Shown one piece after another: positions 49,292-58,339 of a stretch of DNA of 64,000 nucleotides. Location of the stretch: the NCBI GenBank assembly GCA_938005465.1, contig CALLNU010000024.1, positions 1 to 64,000 on the forward strand, read 5' to 3'. Position numbers and translations under genes: made by a program. The notes under the pieces are model-generated. The model made no database searches. It was not told where the DNA came from and saw only the letters and a program-made list of their open reading frames with translations. The first letter of the stretch is position 1; each line of letters opens with the position of its first letter. Source of the stretch: an uncultured Collinsella sp. Lineage in GTDB: Bacteria; Actinomycetota; Coriobacteriia; Coriobacteriales; Coriobacteriaceae.

Positions 49292-50440
49292 CTAGAACAC
49301 CTCCATCATCAACTTCGCGACCGAGCGCACGACCGGCACGGTCACGGAGTTGCCGAACTGCCTGTATGCCTGAGTATCCGACACCGGGATGATGAACTCA
49401 TCGGGAAATCCTTGCAGGCGCGCGCATTCGCGGGGAGTGAGTTTACGAGGGTTTTTTCCTTCCTGCCCGACCAGAATCTCGCTGCCATCCTTGTGGTACC
49501 GGGCGGAAAGCGTCCTTGTCGTGTCCTCTGGGCCGACCATCGAGTATCCAAAGCCGTGGCCCGCCGCCTCATGCTTTTCGCGATAGGCGCGCAGATAGGC
49601 CCATAGCTTATCCGAAATGGTGTAGCGTTCGTTTGGTTGCTCTTCGAGGATTTCCCCTAGCGTATGTCCCGGTCCCGGCACCTCAAGGTCATCCCACGAG
49701 AAGGGAACTTCCTCCCTGAACCCCACGATGTAGATGCGCTCCCTGTGCTGGCACGTCCAGTTTTTTGAATCAAGCACTTTCCAGAAAATATGGTATCCAA
49801 GGTCCTCCTCAAGCGTCTGTCGTATGACCTTGAAGGTCTTCCCGCCGTCGTGACTCGTAAGGTTCTTAACGTTCTCAAGCAAGAAGGCCTTCGGGCGCTT
49901 GTCGCGTATGATGCGAGCGACCTCGAAAAAGAGGGTTCCCTGCGTTTTATCCTCAAAGCCGGTGGGTCTCCCCAAAGATTGCTTCTTCGAAACGCCTGCA
50001 AGGGAGAATGGCTGACAAGGAAAGCCTGCGAGCAGGACATCGAAGTCCGGTATATCGTTTGATGCGACCTGACGGATGTCGCCCGCCGGGGTCTCTCCAT
50101 AGTTCATCCGGTAGGTTTTCTGGGCGAACTTATCCCACTCGCAAGAGAAGACGCACCTACCGCCAAGCTCCTGGAACGGCATTCGTATACCGCCGATGCC
50201 CGCGAAGAGATCGCAGAAGGTAAAAGGCGCGTCGCCGCGCTCCCCTTGGTCAAATGGAGCCCCCGCATCGAGCGATGCGATAAAGGCGCATTCAGCCGCC
50301 GTTGGACTAGTATCCCCAGACTCCCAGCGCCGAACGGTGCGTTCGCCAGACGAGCCCATACCAAGGGCGGCGGCGAACTCCTTTTGGGTGAGGCCGAGGT
50401 CAATTCTCTTTTGCGCTATATCAGCTGCATTTAGTTGCAT
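49292..50440 (-). CDS. dcm: DNA (cytosine-5) methyltransferase, Dcm/M.EcoRII type
   Basis: The 382-residue enzyme has an N-terminal XRE-like helix-turn-helix (1-~55), then C5-methylase motifs: FCDLFAGIGGIR (SAM), GFPCQPFSLAG (catalytic Cys), ENVKN, QHRERIYIVGF and the C-terminal RQFGNSV. It methylates cytosine and protects DNA from the coupled endonuclease. The fused HTH suggests autoregulation, as in M.EcoRII and M.SsoII. ATG 50440 has only a weak AGG upstream. Confidence 0.93.
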   Translation of the reverse strand: MQLNAADIAQKRIDLGLTQKEFAAALGMGSSGERTVRRWESGDTSPTAAECAFIASLDAGAPFDQGERGDAPFTFCDLFAGIGGIRMPFQELGGRCVFSCEWDKFAQKTYRMNYGETPAGDIRQVASNDIPDFDVLLAGFPCQPFSLAGVSKKQSLGRPTGFEDKTQGTLFFEVARIIRDKRPKAFLLENVKNLTSHDGGKTFKVIRQTLEEDLGYHIFWKVLDSKNWTCQHRERIYIVGFREEVPFSWDDLEVPGPGHTLGEILEEQPNERYTISDKLWAYLRAYREKHEAAGHGFGYSMVGPEDTTRTLSARYHKDGSEILVGQEGKNPRKLTPRECARLQGFPDEFIIPVSDTQAYRQFGNSVTVPVVRSVAKLMMEVF

Positions 50441-50608
50441 GGGACGCCTATCTTGGTTGAAAAACGGTCAAACTGTCCTGTATTTACCACAGCGTTAGTC
50501 TATCACCCCGAACGGACATGTCTTCCCCTTGCTTCAGTCCGCCTCTAAACCCCGTAGCATCAACTGGGCTTTAGGGCTTGGACACTCTACCGGAGGGCTC
50601 TAGACGCA
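50441..50608. promoter_or_regulatory. Promoter region of RM operon
   Basis: About 170 bp between the methylase start and the right direct repeat. An AGGACAG...TGACC stretch near the start could be the HTH operator, but no perfect palindrome or clear -10 is visible. Confidence 0.3.
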
Positions 50609-50720
50609 ATTGGTGACGCGGGTGTCGACGGCCCGAATCCGCCGGCGGCCCCCGCAAACCAGAAACGGCGCCGCTCCCGCGACGCCGTCATATTCCCTGG
50701 TGCCCCCGGGCGGATTCGAA
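50609..50720 (-). repeat. Right direct repeat of RM island, overlapping tRNA-Arg
   Basis: This is the partner of 47433-47544. It contains a GC-rich hairpin (ACGGCGCCGC...GCGACGCCGT, about 50666-50690) that probably ends tRNA transcription, and the 3' 23 bases of tRNA-Arg. Confidence 0.8.
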
Positions 50721-50773
50721 CCGTCGACACCCGCTTTAGGAGAGCGGTGCTCTATCCCCTGAGCTACGGAGGC
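50698..50773 (-). tRNA. tRNA-Arg (CCU anticodon)
   Basis: Minus strand GCCTCCGTAGCTCAGGGG... folds as a 76-base tRNA including an encoded CCA. The acceptor GCCTCCG pairs with CGGGGGC, the anticodon stem CCGCT/AGCGG encloses CTCCTAA (anticodon CCT), and the T-loop is GGTTCGAATCC. Its 3' end is the junction of the restriction-modification island. Confidence 0.96.
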
Positions 50774-50830
50774 ATGTTGTACTAGTGTAGCAGATTTGCC
50801 CCTTGGCCATGTAGCGCATGGCCACTCATC

Positions 50831-51048
50831 AAGAAGGCTCTGCAGCGAATTATCGCCGTAGAGCCTTCTCAATAACGGAAAATTATAACCCAGAATAACG
50901 CAAAATAATGGGATGGGGTTTCCTCTAACCACATGTAAGGGAAATTCCATCCCGGTATTCGGCTAAAAAATGGGACAAGCTTTCCCAACTGGCGCTCAAA
51001 AGGAAAATGCATCCCGGAATGAGAACGAATTCCGGGATGCATTTTCCG
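50831..51048 (-). terminator. Cluster of hairpins between tRNA-Arg and manO
   Basis: Three hairpins follow in a row: AGAAGGCTCT/AGAGCCTTCT (50831-50869), an imperfect GGGATGGGGTTTCC/GGGAAATTCCATCCC (about 50911-50955), and a perfect 19-bp GGAAAATGCATCCCGGAAT stem (51002-51048). The last directly follows the manO stop and is its likely terminator. Confidence 0.65.
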
Positions 51049-51065
51049 CCATCTATCGCAGACGA

Positions 51066-51464
51066 CTAGTCGCCTTTGTGAAAGAGGCTTTTGATGGCAG
51101 CAGGGATGCTCTTGGCGCCCTTGGTCGTTACGTCGATAAAGTCGGGCGAACGCACGAGTCTATCCTCGTCCACGTACTTGCGCACAGCGCGCAGCGTCTC
51201 TTTGTCGTCGCGCGTCGAAAACGTAAAGTGACCGTTGTCCTTGGTGAAGATGGCAAAACGCGTAATCTTCTTGGTGCCGCGCAAGACCTCGGCGGCAATA
51301 TAGTCGACCTCGTCCCACGGGATTTGAATATAATCCTCGGGATTGCGCTCGTTATAGTACTCAAACGCCTTATTGCCCACCATCACGTTACCGTGGCTGG
51401 TAAGCCCCATCAGGCAGGTTGCCGGCGTTGCCAGATCGACCGTGCTGTTCTGAGATTGCGCCAT
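51066..51464 (-). CDS. manO: DUF956 family protein (ManO-like)
   Basis: ATG 51464 (MAQSQNSTVDL) after GAGG gives 132 residues matching DUF956, which accompanies mannose-family PTS operons. ManO is thought to regulate such operons. It is the last gene of the EIIAB-EIIC-EIID cluster, 120 bp after EIID. Confidence 0.85.
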   Translation of the reverse strand: MAQSQNSTVDLATPATCLMGLTSHGNVMVGNKAFEYYNERNPEDYIQIPWDEVDYIAAEVLRGTKKITRFAIFTKDNGHFTFSTRDDKETLRAVRKYVDEDRLVRSPDFIDVTTKGAKSIPAAIKSLFHKGD

Positions 51465-51584
51465 GCGCGCCTCGCCCTCCAAATAAAACAATCGGACCGC
51501 ATCCAGTGTACCCACCGGGTGCGGTCCGTTTCAATGGCTCAAAAGCCCTTGCCTAGCAATTCTCGGTCTTAAGCCGAAGCGTGC

Positions 51585-52505
51585 TTACATGAAGCCGCAG
51601 AAGCGACCGATGATGCCGACGGCGAAGAGAGCCAGGATGATGACGATCGGGCTGACCTTCTTCTTGAGGAGCTTGCAGACCAGCAGGGTCAGGCACACGG
51701 CGGCAAGGCCGGGGATGAGCTGATCGAGGTTGGCCTGAAGCGTGGTGACCTTCATCTGATCAAGGGCGGTAGCACCGACGGAGTTGTACATCGTCAGCGC
51801 TTCCTTGATACCCTCGGAACCGGAGGGCAGGCTAGCCCAGTCGATAAAGGCGCCAGCAGACTGCTTGACCGTGGAGACGATCGGGGTGAAGGAAATGGAC
51901 ACCCAGCGCTCGACCAGGGCGCCGATGATGAACATACCCAGGATGGAAGCGCCCTCGGTGACCTTGCCCATCAGACCACCGGAGAGGTCCTTGGCGATGG
52001 AGGAGCCGACCTTGTAGCCAAACTCCTGCGTGTACCACAGGAAAGCGTAACGGATGATGTTCCACGCGAAGAAGAACAGCAGCGGACCGACGATGCTGCC
52101 GGACATGGCCAGGGAAGCGCCCAGAGCGCCCAGAATCGGGCGAAGGGTGAACCAGAAGACGGGGTCGCCGACGCCGGCGAGCGGGCCCATCATACCGACC
52201 TTGACGCCCTGAATGGCGACGTCGTCAATCGGGGCACCGTTGGCGCGCTCCTCCTCGAGAGCGAGGGTAACGCCAATGACGGGGGCGGAAACATAGGGGT
52301 GGGTGTTATAGAACTCCAGGTGGCGCTTAAGAGCGGCAATCTGGTCATCCTTGCTGGTGTAGAGCTTCTTGATCGCAGGGATCATTGCGAAGCACCAGCC
52401 GCCGTTCTGCATACGCTCGTAGTTCCACGAGCCCTGAAGGAACTGATGACGGAAGCAAACCTTCTTGCGGTCAGCCTTGGTGAGCTGAATCTTGTTCTCT
52501 GCCAT
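51585..52505 (-). CDS. manZ: PTS mannose-family EIID component
   Basis: ATG 52505 (MAENKIQLTKADRKK) gives a 306-residue protein typical of EIID, with the FLQGSWNYERMQNGGWCFAMIP-type start of the family, PLAGVGDPVFWFTLRP and C-terminal membrane helices. With EIIC it forms the membrane channel for mannose, glucose or related sugars. Confidence 0.95.
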   Translation of the reverse strand: MAENKIQLTKADRKKVCFRHQFLQGSWNYERMQNGGWCFAMIPAIKKLYTSKDDQIAALKRHLEFYNTHPYVSAPVIGVTLALEEERANGAPIDDVAIQGVKVGMMGPLAGVGDPVFWFTLRPILGALGASLAMSGSIVGPLLFFFAWNIIRYAFLWYTQEFGYKVGSSIAKDLSGGLMGKVTEGASILGMFIIGALVERWVSISFTPIVSTVKQSAGAFIDWASLPSGSEGIKEALTMYNSVGATALDQMKVTTLQANLDQLIPGLAAVCLTLLVCKLLKKKVSPIVIILALFAVGIIGRFCGFM

Positions 52506-52521
52506 ATGTATCACTCCCCTC

Positions 52522-53340
52522 CTACTCGTAATCGTTCAGAATGTCGCCGAGCGGGTCGCCGGAGCCACCGCCCATGCCGCCACCCTGCTTGGCCAGATCC
52601 TTAAGGCCAAGGTAGATGAGGGCAAGGGAGATGCCGATGAGACCAAGGGCGATCAGCGTGAGCTGAGGGATGGCAGCAAGGACAAAGCCGAGGACGAAGA
52701 ACGGCCAGGTCTCCTTGGTGGCCATCATGTTGATGACCATGGCGTAACCGACGGAAGCGACCATGCCGCCGCCGACAGCCATGCCGCCGGACAGCCAGTC
52801 GGGCATAGCGTTAAGCGCGTTGGTAACGGCCTCGGCCGGGATGACGCACAGAAGCACTGCCGGGATGGCGATACGAAGGCCCTGCATGAGGATGGCAGCA
52901 TACTGCCAGCGCTCGATGCCGGAGAAGTCGCCCTTCTCGGCGCAACCGTCCATGGCGTGAGCGATAGCGGTAGCAATGGTACGGCAGATCATGGTCAGGA
53001 ACAGACCAGCGACCGACAGCGGGACGGCGACGGCGATAGCGGTGGTAACGGCCTTGGCCGAATCGGTGGCGCCACCGTTGAGGGCGAGCACCATGATGAT
53101 CGAAGAGGCGACCGAGGCCAGAGCGGCGTCAGGCGCGACAGCGGCGCCGACGTTAGCCCAGCCAAGGGCCATCATCTGGAGCGAACCGCCCAGGAGGATG
53201 CCCTCCTGAAGGTGACCGGTTACGAGACCGATAAGCGTGCATGCCACGAGCGGCTGATGGAACTGGAACTCATCCAGAATGCCTTCCATACCGGCAAGCA
53301 ACGCGACAATCGCAACAAGCAGAATAGTGATTGCAGACAT
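52522..53340 (-). CDS. manY: PTS mannose-family EIIC component
   Basis: The 272-residue membrane protein has the EIIC pattern (LVACTLIGLVTGHLQEG, LGGSLQMMALGWANVGAA) and about six helices. It ends 17 bp before the EIID start. Confidence 0.95.
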   Translation of the reverse strand: MSAITILLVAIVALLAGMEGILDEFQFHQPLVACTLIGLVTGHLQEGILLGGSLQMMALGWANVGAAVAPDAALASVASSIIMVLALNGGATDSAKAVTTAIAVAVPLSVAGLFLTMICRTIATAIAHAMDGCAEKGDFSGIERWQYAAILMQGLRIAIPAVLLCVIPAEAVTNALNAMPDWLSGGMAVGGGMVASVGYAMVINMMATKETWPFFVLGFVLAAIPQLTLIALGLIGISLALIYLGLKDLAKQGGGMGGGSGDPLGDILNDYE

Positions 53341-53358
53341 GTATCGGACCCTCCTTTA

Positions 53359-54348
53359 CTATGCTTGAGCGGCCAGTTCGGCCTTAGCTTTCTTCAACAT
53401 GGCGTCGAGATCCTCGGAGGAATCCGAAGGAACCTTGCGGACCTCGAACTTGACGCCCTTGGCCTTGAGGGCCTCGAGAGTCTTGACGTCGTCATCGCCC
53501 ATAGCGACGGCGTTGGTGACGACGACCTTGCCCTTGGAGTGAGCCATGGAACCGATGTTGACTTCCTTGATGTCGACGCCGGCCTCGATGGCCTTGAGCA
53601 GATCCTGCGGGTTCTCGAAGAGCAGCATGGCCTTGGTGTCACCAAAGCGCGTGTCCTTGACGACCTCGGCCATCTTCTTGATGGGAACGACGTTGGCATG
53701 GACTCCCGGAGGGGCAGCCTGCTCGATCATGGTCTTGCGGAGCTCGTCGTGAGCAACGCCGTCGGAAACCACGATGATGCGGTTGGGGTTGATCTGCTTG
53801 GTCCACGTGGTGGCCACCTGGCCATGGAGCAGACGGGTGTCGATACGGACGTGGGCGATCTTGATGTGCCCGTCGCCGATGACCGTTCCCGGAGGGATGG
53901 CGCCTGCAGGAGCAGCGGCGGCCGTAGCCGGCTTCTTCTCCTCGGGCTCCAGAGACTCGGGCTTGACGCGCACGCCAGCCTTAGCCTCAGTCACAAGATG
54001 TTTTGCGATCGCATGTGCAGTGTTCTTTGCGTCAAAGCGCTGCGAATATGCCTCGATGAGCATAGGCAGGTTGACACCGGTGACGATAGCCCAGGAATCG
54101 TGGCCCTCGATGAGCCCGCTGATCTGGTTGAACGGCGTGCCGCCCCACAGATCAACGAGGAAGAGCACCTGCTCCTGGTCCTCGAAGGAAGCGATTGCTT
54201 CCTCGACCTTGGCACGGAAGTCGTCGGGGCCCATGCTCGGCTCGAGCGAGACCACGGCTACAGACGGCTGATCGCCAAAGACCATCGAGCCCGTCTGCTT
54301 GATTCCAGCAGCCAAGTCCCCGTGGCTAGCAAGAACAATACTTACCAT
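53359..54348 (-). CDS. manX: PTS mannose-family EIIAB component
   Basis: ATG 54348, with AGGAGG eight bases upstream, gives 329 residues. EIIA (1-~130) has phospho-His in LASHGDLA; an Ala/Pro linker follows; EIIB (about 165-325) has phospho-His in RIDTRLLHGQV. It transfers phosphate from HPr to the sugar. First gene of the operon. Confidence 0.95.
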   Translation of the reverse strand: MVSIVLASHGDLAAGIKQTGSMVFGDQPSVAVVSLEPSMGPDDFRAKVEEAIASFEDQEQVLFLVDLWGGTPFNQISGLIEGHDSWAIVTGVNLPMLIEAYSQRFDAKNTAHAIAKHLVTEAKAGVRVKPESLEPEEKKPATAAAAPAGAIPPGTVIGDGHIKIAHVRIDTRLLHGQVATTWTKQINPNRIIVVSDGVAHDELRKTMIEQAAPPGVHANVVPIKKMAEVVKDTRFGDTKAMLLFENPQDLLKAIEAGVDIKEVNIGSMAHSKGKVVVTNAVAMGDDDVKTLEALKAKGVKFEVRKVPSDSSEDLDAMLKKAKAELAAQA

Positions 54349-54664
54349 CACATAACCTCCTTTTTGTCTACGTATTTCCTACACGACATTAAGGAAGTAT
54401 ACCTGTTTGGTTTGTGGAATTATAGCTAAATTCGCAAAAGGTTGGTTTATTTGTTTAAACGTCTATGTTTGTTACAAATTGATTACGTTACCGCTTTTTG
54501 ACTCATTACACGCCAAGGCGTCGCACATCAAGCCATGCATTTTACAGATACAAACAGGCTGTTCATTAATATCGATTTTGGCAAGCGCGAATGCGCTTGT
54601 ACTGCCGCTATTTTGTTTAAACAGACATAACTTGACTACTGGCGTGACTTATGCACTAGCGCAA
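54349..54664. other. AT-rich leader of the mannose PTS operon
   Basis: The stretch is much richer in A/T than its surroundings. TATAAT (minus, 54419-54424) and TATACT (minus, 54396-54401) are possible -10 boxes, but neither has a good -35. I see no -24/-12 element for sigma-54, the usual control of man operons in Firmicutes. Confidence 0.4.
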
Positions 54665-54750
54665 GTAGTCATTGGGGACGTTCTTAAACGACTAGTCGTT
54701 GGGGACGTTCTTGATTGACTAGTCGTTTAAGAACACCCAACGGCTAGGGG
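54665..54750. repeat. Second dispersed repeat of the TCATTGGGGACG family
   Basis: Two direct copies (54665 and 54692) of GT(A/C)GT(C)(A/G)TTGGGGACGTTCTT and an inverted copy ending near 54747 repeat the architecture seen at 9017-9101. Again it abuts the 3' end of a gene (hypA). Confidence 0.75.
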
Positions 54751-55179
54751 CTAGGCGATGTGGAGGGGGTTGGCGGCGTCGACGGCGTCGGGGGCGTCGG
54801 AAGGGCCATCGGGGGCAGCGCCCGCCGGGTCCTCGTCGGGGGTCTCGATCTGCTTGATCATGACCTCTTGACCCTGGAGCAGATAGGTATCGCCGCTACC
54901 GCAATGGGGACAGGTCTTGCCGTGCTCGACTGTCGCATAGTCGCGGCCGCACGCCTCGCAATGTGTCACGGCCTCGACGAGCTCCACAATAAGCTCCGCA
55001 CCCTCGGTGATGGACTTTTTATCTGCCGCCCAGCGCCAAGCGTCGAGCAGCAAGTCGGAAACGACGCCCGAGACCTCGCCCAGCAGCAGCGTGACGCTCG
55101 AAACGCGACTCACGCCATTGGCGCGCGCCACGTTCTCAACATCGCGAATGATGTGATAAACGATTCCGAGCTCGTGCAC
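54751..55179 (-). CDS. hypA: Hydrogenase nickel metallochaperone HypA
   Basis: The 142-residue protein starts at GTG 55179 (MHELGIV with the nickel-binding His2), preceded by GAAGGA. It has the zinc site CEAC...CPHC. The last ~25 residues form an acidic Ala/Pro/Asp tail not usual for HypA. It supplies nickel for NiFe-hydrogenase maturation, yet no hydrogenase or other hyp genes are in this window. Confidence 0.92.
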   Translation of the reverse strand: MHELGIVYHIIRDVENVARANGVSRVSSVTLLLGEVSGVVSDLLLDAWRWAADKKSITEGAELIVELVEAVTHCEACGRDYATVEHGKTCPHCGSGDTYLLQGQEVMIKQIETPDEDPAGAAPDGPSDAPDAVDAANPLHIA

Positions 55180-55373
55180 TTTTAATTCCTTCCGCCGTTC
55201 TAACGAACGGCGGTCGGCTTGACGCTGCGCGAGTCCCAGACGGGCGATCTGCCTTTCAATCGTCGGGCATGGGCAAAAGCCCTATGCCCTCCTCTTTCAA
55301 GGCACCTCGCCACGCCTGGGACCCGCTCGCTGTCCAACCGCCCTCTGCGCCGTTCACTTACTTGTTAGGTCTC

Positions 55374-58151
55374 TTACTTCTTCCCAAATTTGATCTTAAT
55401 TGCACGCTTCAATGCGTACTTGCCCAGGCTTGGGAGCTTTTGCTCGTATTTGACCATCGTTGAGCACTCGGGGCGGTCGCGATCCAGATGGATGGCGTCA
55501 AACGCGCACTTGGTGGTGCACAGGCCGCAGCCGATGCACTTGTTGGGGTCGACGATCGAGGCACCGCAACCCAGGCAACGGGCGGTCTCGGCGCGCACCT
55601 GCTCTTCGGTAAAGGTCTCGACGTACTCGCTAAACGGCGCGGCCTTCTCGCGCTCGCGGTCCACGTGGGCAGCCTCGCGGCTCGCGTTGTCGTAGCTCTC
55701 GATCACGACATCGTCGCGGTCGAGCGCGGTATAGCGGCGCTGGTTGCGGCCGATGGTGAGCGTGGAGCCCGGCTGCACAAAGCGATGGATGGACACGGCG
55801 GCCTCGTGACCGGCGGCGATGGCGTCGATGGCAAAGCTCGGACCGGTATAGACGTCGCCGCCCACAAAGATGTCGGGCTCGGCAGTCTGATAGGTCTGGG
55901 GATCGGCAAGAGCACCCTGGCCGCGGCCAAGCTCCACCTTGGAGCCAGCCAACAGGTCGCCCCACACAATGGACTGGCCAATCGACATGACGACACGGTC
56001 GGCATCGACACGACGCAGATCGTTCTCGTCGTACTCGGGCGCAAACCGGCCCTCGTCGTCAAAGACACGCGTGCAGCGCTTAAAGGTAATGCCGCACACA
56101 CGACCGGCCTCGTCCAGGTGAACCTCCTTGGGACCCCAACCGCAGCTGATGTGAGCGCCGTCCTCAACGGCCTCGCGACGCTCCTCCTCGCTGGCGGGCA
56201 TCTGCGCCTCGCTCTCCAGGCAGAACATCTCAACGTGCTCGGAACCCAGACGGCAGGCGTTGCGCGCGACATCGATGGCCACGTTGCCGCCGCCCACCAC
56301 GATGGTGCGGCCGGGCAGCGCGTCGATCTTGCCACTGTTGACCTCGCGCAAGAAGTCGACGGCTACGGTCACGTCCTCGGCATCCTCGCCCGGAATACCG
56401 GCGAGGCGGCCGCCCTGGCAGCCGATGGCAACATAAAAGGCCTTAAAGCCCTGCTCGCGCAGCTCGTCGAGCGTCACGTCGCGACCGACCTCCACGCCAT
56501 AGCGGAACTCGGCACCCATCAGGCGAATGACCTCGACCTCGGCCTCGATAACATCCTTCTGCAGTTTAAAGCTGGGAATACCGTAGGTGAGCATGCCGCC
56601 CGGGCGCTCGTTCTTCTCGAACACGACGGGCTTGTAGCCCTTCTCGGCCAGGTAGAAAGCGCAGGACAGGCCGGCCGGACCGGCACCGATAATGGCGATC
56701 TTCTGATCGAAGCCGCCGGCGCGTGTCGGCGTCACCACGGGTGGAACATAGCGGGTCGCGGCATCCAGATCGCGCTGGGCGATGAACTTCTTGACCTCGT
56801 CGATAGCCACGGCGGCGTCCACACGGCCGCGAGTGCAGGCATCCTCACAGCGGCGGTTGCACACACGGCCGCAGATAGCGGGCAGCGGGTTCTCGCGCTT
56901 AATGAGTGCTAGGGCCTCGTCATAGCGACCCTGAGCCGCGAGCTTCAAATAGCCCTGAACGGCGACATGCGCGGGGCAGGCCGTCTTGCAGGGAGCGGTG
57001 CCGGACTCATGCGTCTCGATGCGGTTGTCGTTGCGGTAGTTGGGCGACCACTTGGTGTAATCCCACTTGGTGGCATCGGGCAGCTCCTGGCGCGGATACT
57101 CGGGCACCTGTCCGCCAGTCTTTTTGCTGCAGAGCTTCTGGCCCAGCTTAGCGGCACCGGCCGGGCAAACCTCAACGCAGCGACCGCAGGCCACGCACTT
57201 GTCCTTCTCGACCTTGGCGACATAGGCCGAGCGCGACAGGTTGGGCGTGTTGAACAGCTGCGAGGTGCGCAGGGCGTAGCACACGTTGACGTTGCAGTTG
57301 CAGATGGCGAAGATCTTGTTCTCGCCGTCGATGTTGGTGATCTGGTGCACAAATCCGTTGTCCTCGGCCTGGCGCAGGATGTCGTAGACCTCGTCGCGCG
57401 TCACGTAATGGCCACGATCGGTCTCGACCACGTAGTCGGCCATATCGCCCACGGCGATGCACCAATCGGCCGGGTCGTCGGCGCAGCCCTCGCCCATCAC
57501 GCGACGGCTCGCGCGGCAGCTGCAGGTACTGGCAGCATACTTACCCTCGTATTTGTCGAGCCAGTGCTCGATATGCTCAATCGGCACCGAGGTGCTCGCG
57601 GCGTCAATGGCCTTCTCGACCGGAATGACGTGCATGCCGATACCGGCACCACCGGGCGGCACCATCGGCGTGGCCTTGGACAGCGGTCCCTTGGACGCCT
57701 GCTCAAAGAACTTGGCATAGACCGGGTGCTCCTCGAGCTGGCCCACGCGCATGTTGAGGAATTCGGCAGAGCCCGGCACCAGCATGGGCAGCACCCACTG
57801 CTTGGCGCGCTCGGGGTTTTCCCAGTTGTACTCAAGCAGGCCCGTGTAGCTCATATCGTCGAGCATCTTTTCGATATCGGCCTCGGGCATGCCGGTGAGC
57901 TTGACCATCTCGGGCAGCGTATAGGGACGGCGCATCTTCATCTTGCAGAGCACTTCGGCTTGCTCGTCGGTTGCGGCCTCGGCAAACGACCAGTACTCGT
58001 AGCCCAGCAGCTCGTCGCGATGCAGCAGACGGTTGGTGCAGTGCTCGCACAGCTTGACGATGGCCTCGCGCGGATGCTCCGGCAGCGGCGGTACAAACTC
58101 CGCGCCGATATCGGGCTCGGTGTAGCTAATTCCCGGTCCGTTGAGAATCAT
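55374..58151 (-). CDS. Multidomain Fe-S/FAD pyridine-nucleotide oxidoreductase (GltD-like)
   Basis: The 925-residue protein has an N-terminal helical region with Cys clusters (CEHC; CSCRASRR; CNCNVNVC), a 4Fe-4S ferredoxin motif (CVACGRCVEVCP), the GltD-type Fe-S domain (CGRVCNRRCEDAC), an FAD fold (IIGAGPAGLSCAFYL), an NADPH fold (VVGGGNVAIDVARNA) and a C-terminal ferredoxin (CLGCGASIVDPNKCIGCGLCTTKC). It resembles NADPH-dependent glutamate synthase small-chain-like electron-transfer proteins. Its partner acceptor is unknown. Divergent from a TetR regulator. AGAAGGGA precedes ATG 58151. Confidence 0.9.
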   Translation of the reverse strand: MILNGPGISYTEPDIGAEFVPPLPEHPREAIVKLCEHCTNRLLHRDELLGYEYWSFAEAATDEQAEVLCKMKMRRPYTLPEMVKLTGMPEADIEKMLDDMSYTGLLEYNWENPERAKQWVLPMLVPGSAEFLNMRVGQLEEHPVYAKFFEQASKGPLSKATPMVPPGGAGIGMHVIPVEKAIDAASTSVPIEHIEHWLDKYEGKYAASTCSCRASRRVMGEGCADDPADWCIAVGDMADYVVETDRGHYVTRDEVYDILRQAEDNGFVHQITNIDGENKIFAICNCNVNVCYALRTSQLFNTPNLSRSAYVAKVEKDKCVACGRCVEVCPAGAAKLGQKLCSKKTGGQVPEYPRQELPDATKWDYTKWSPNYRNDNRIETHESGTAPCKTACPAHVAVQGYLKLAAQGRYDEALALIKRENPLPAICGRVCNRRCEDACTRGRVDAAVAIDEVKKFIAQRDLDAATRYVPPVVTPTRAGGFDQKIAIIGAGPAGLSCAFYLAEKGYKPVVFEKNERPGGMLTYGIPSFKLQKDVIEAEVEVIRLMGAEFRYGVEVGRDVTLDELREQGFKAFYVAIGCQGGRLAGIPGEDAEDVTVAVDFLREVNSGKIDALPGRTIVVGGGNVAIDVARNACRLGSEHVEMFCLESEAQMPASEEERREAVEDGAHISCGWGPKEVHLDEAGRVCGITFKRCTRVFDDEGRFAPEYDENDLRRVDADRVVMSIGQSIVWGDLLAGSKVELGRGQGALADPQTYQTAEPDIFVGGDVYTGPSFAIDAIAAGHEAAVSIHRFVQPGSTLTIGRNQRRYTALDRDDVVIESYDNASREAAHVDREREKAAPFSEYVETFTEEQVRAETARCLGCGASIVDPNKCIGCGLCTTKCAFDAIHLDRDRPECSTMVKYEQKLPSLGKYALKRAIKIKFGKK

Positions 58152-58242
58152 AGTCGTCCCTTCTCTTGCCGCAGCCTGGCAGGCACGCAGCGCCCCTCTT
58201 TTTACGGGCTCGACATGCCCCCACGCCGTTCACCCGTTATTG

Positions 58243-58280
58243 TTGACATTGTGTCAAAAACAGTATTGACGAACCGTCAA
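58243..58280. promoter_or_regulatory. Two TetR-type operators
   Basis: TTGACATTGTGTCAA (58243-58257) and TTGACGAACCGTCAA (58266-58280) are 15-bp palindromes with the same TTGAC/GTCAA arms, 23 bp apart, in the gap between the divergent oxidoreductase and TetR genes. Confidence 0.75.
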
Positions 58281-58339
58281 CAATATTCAAGACTGTTAGG
58301 CGAACGGTCAGGCTCAAACGGATGAAAGGCGGCAAGCGC

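Noticed and set aside
52492..54429. 645-codon plus-strand frame
   Set aside because: It is antisense to the mannose PTS genes, with no recognisable domains.
54349..54664. Sigma-54 promoter for the mannose PTS operon
   Set aside because: No TGGCAC-N5-TTGC element on the minus strand and no LevR-type activator in the window.
55488..58325. Plus-strand frames of about 474 and 452 codons
   Set aside because: They are antisense shadows of the 925-residue oxidoreductase.
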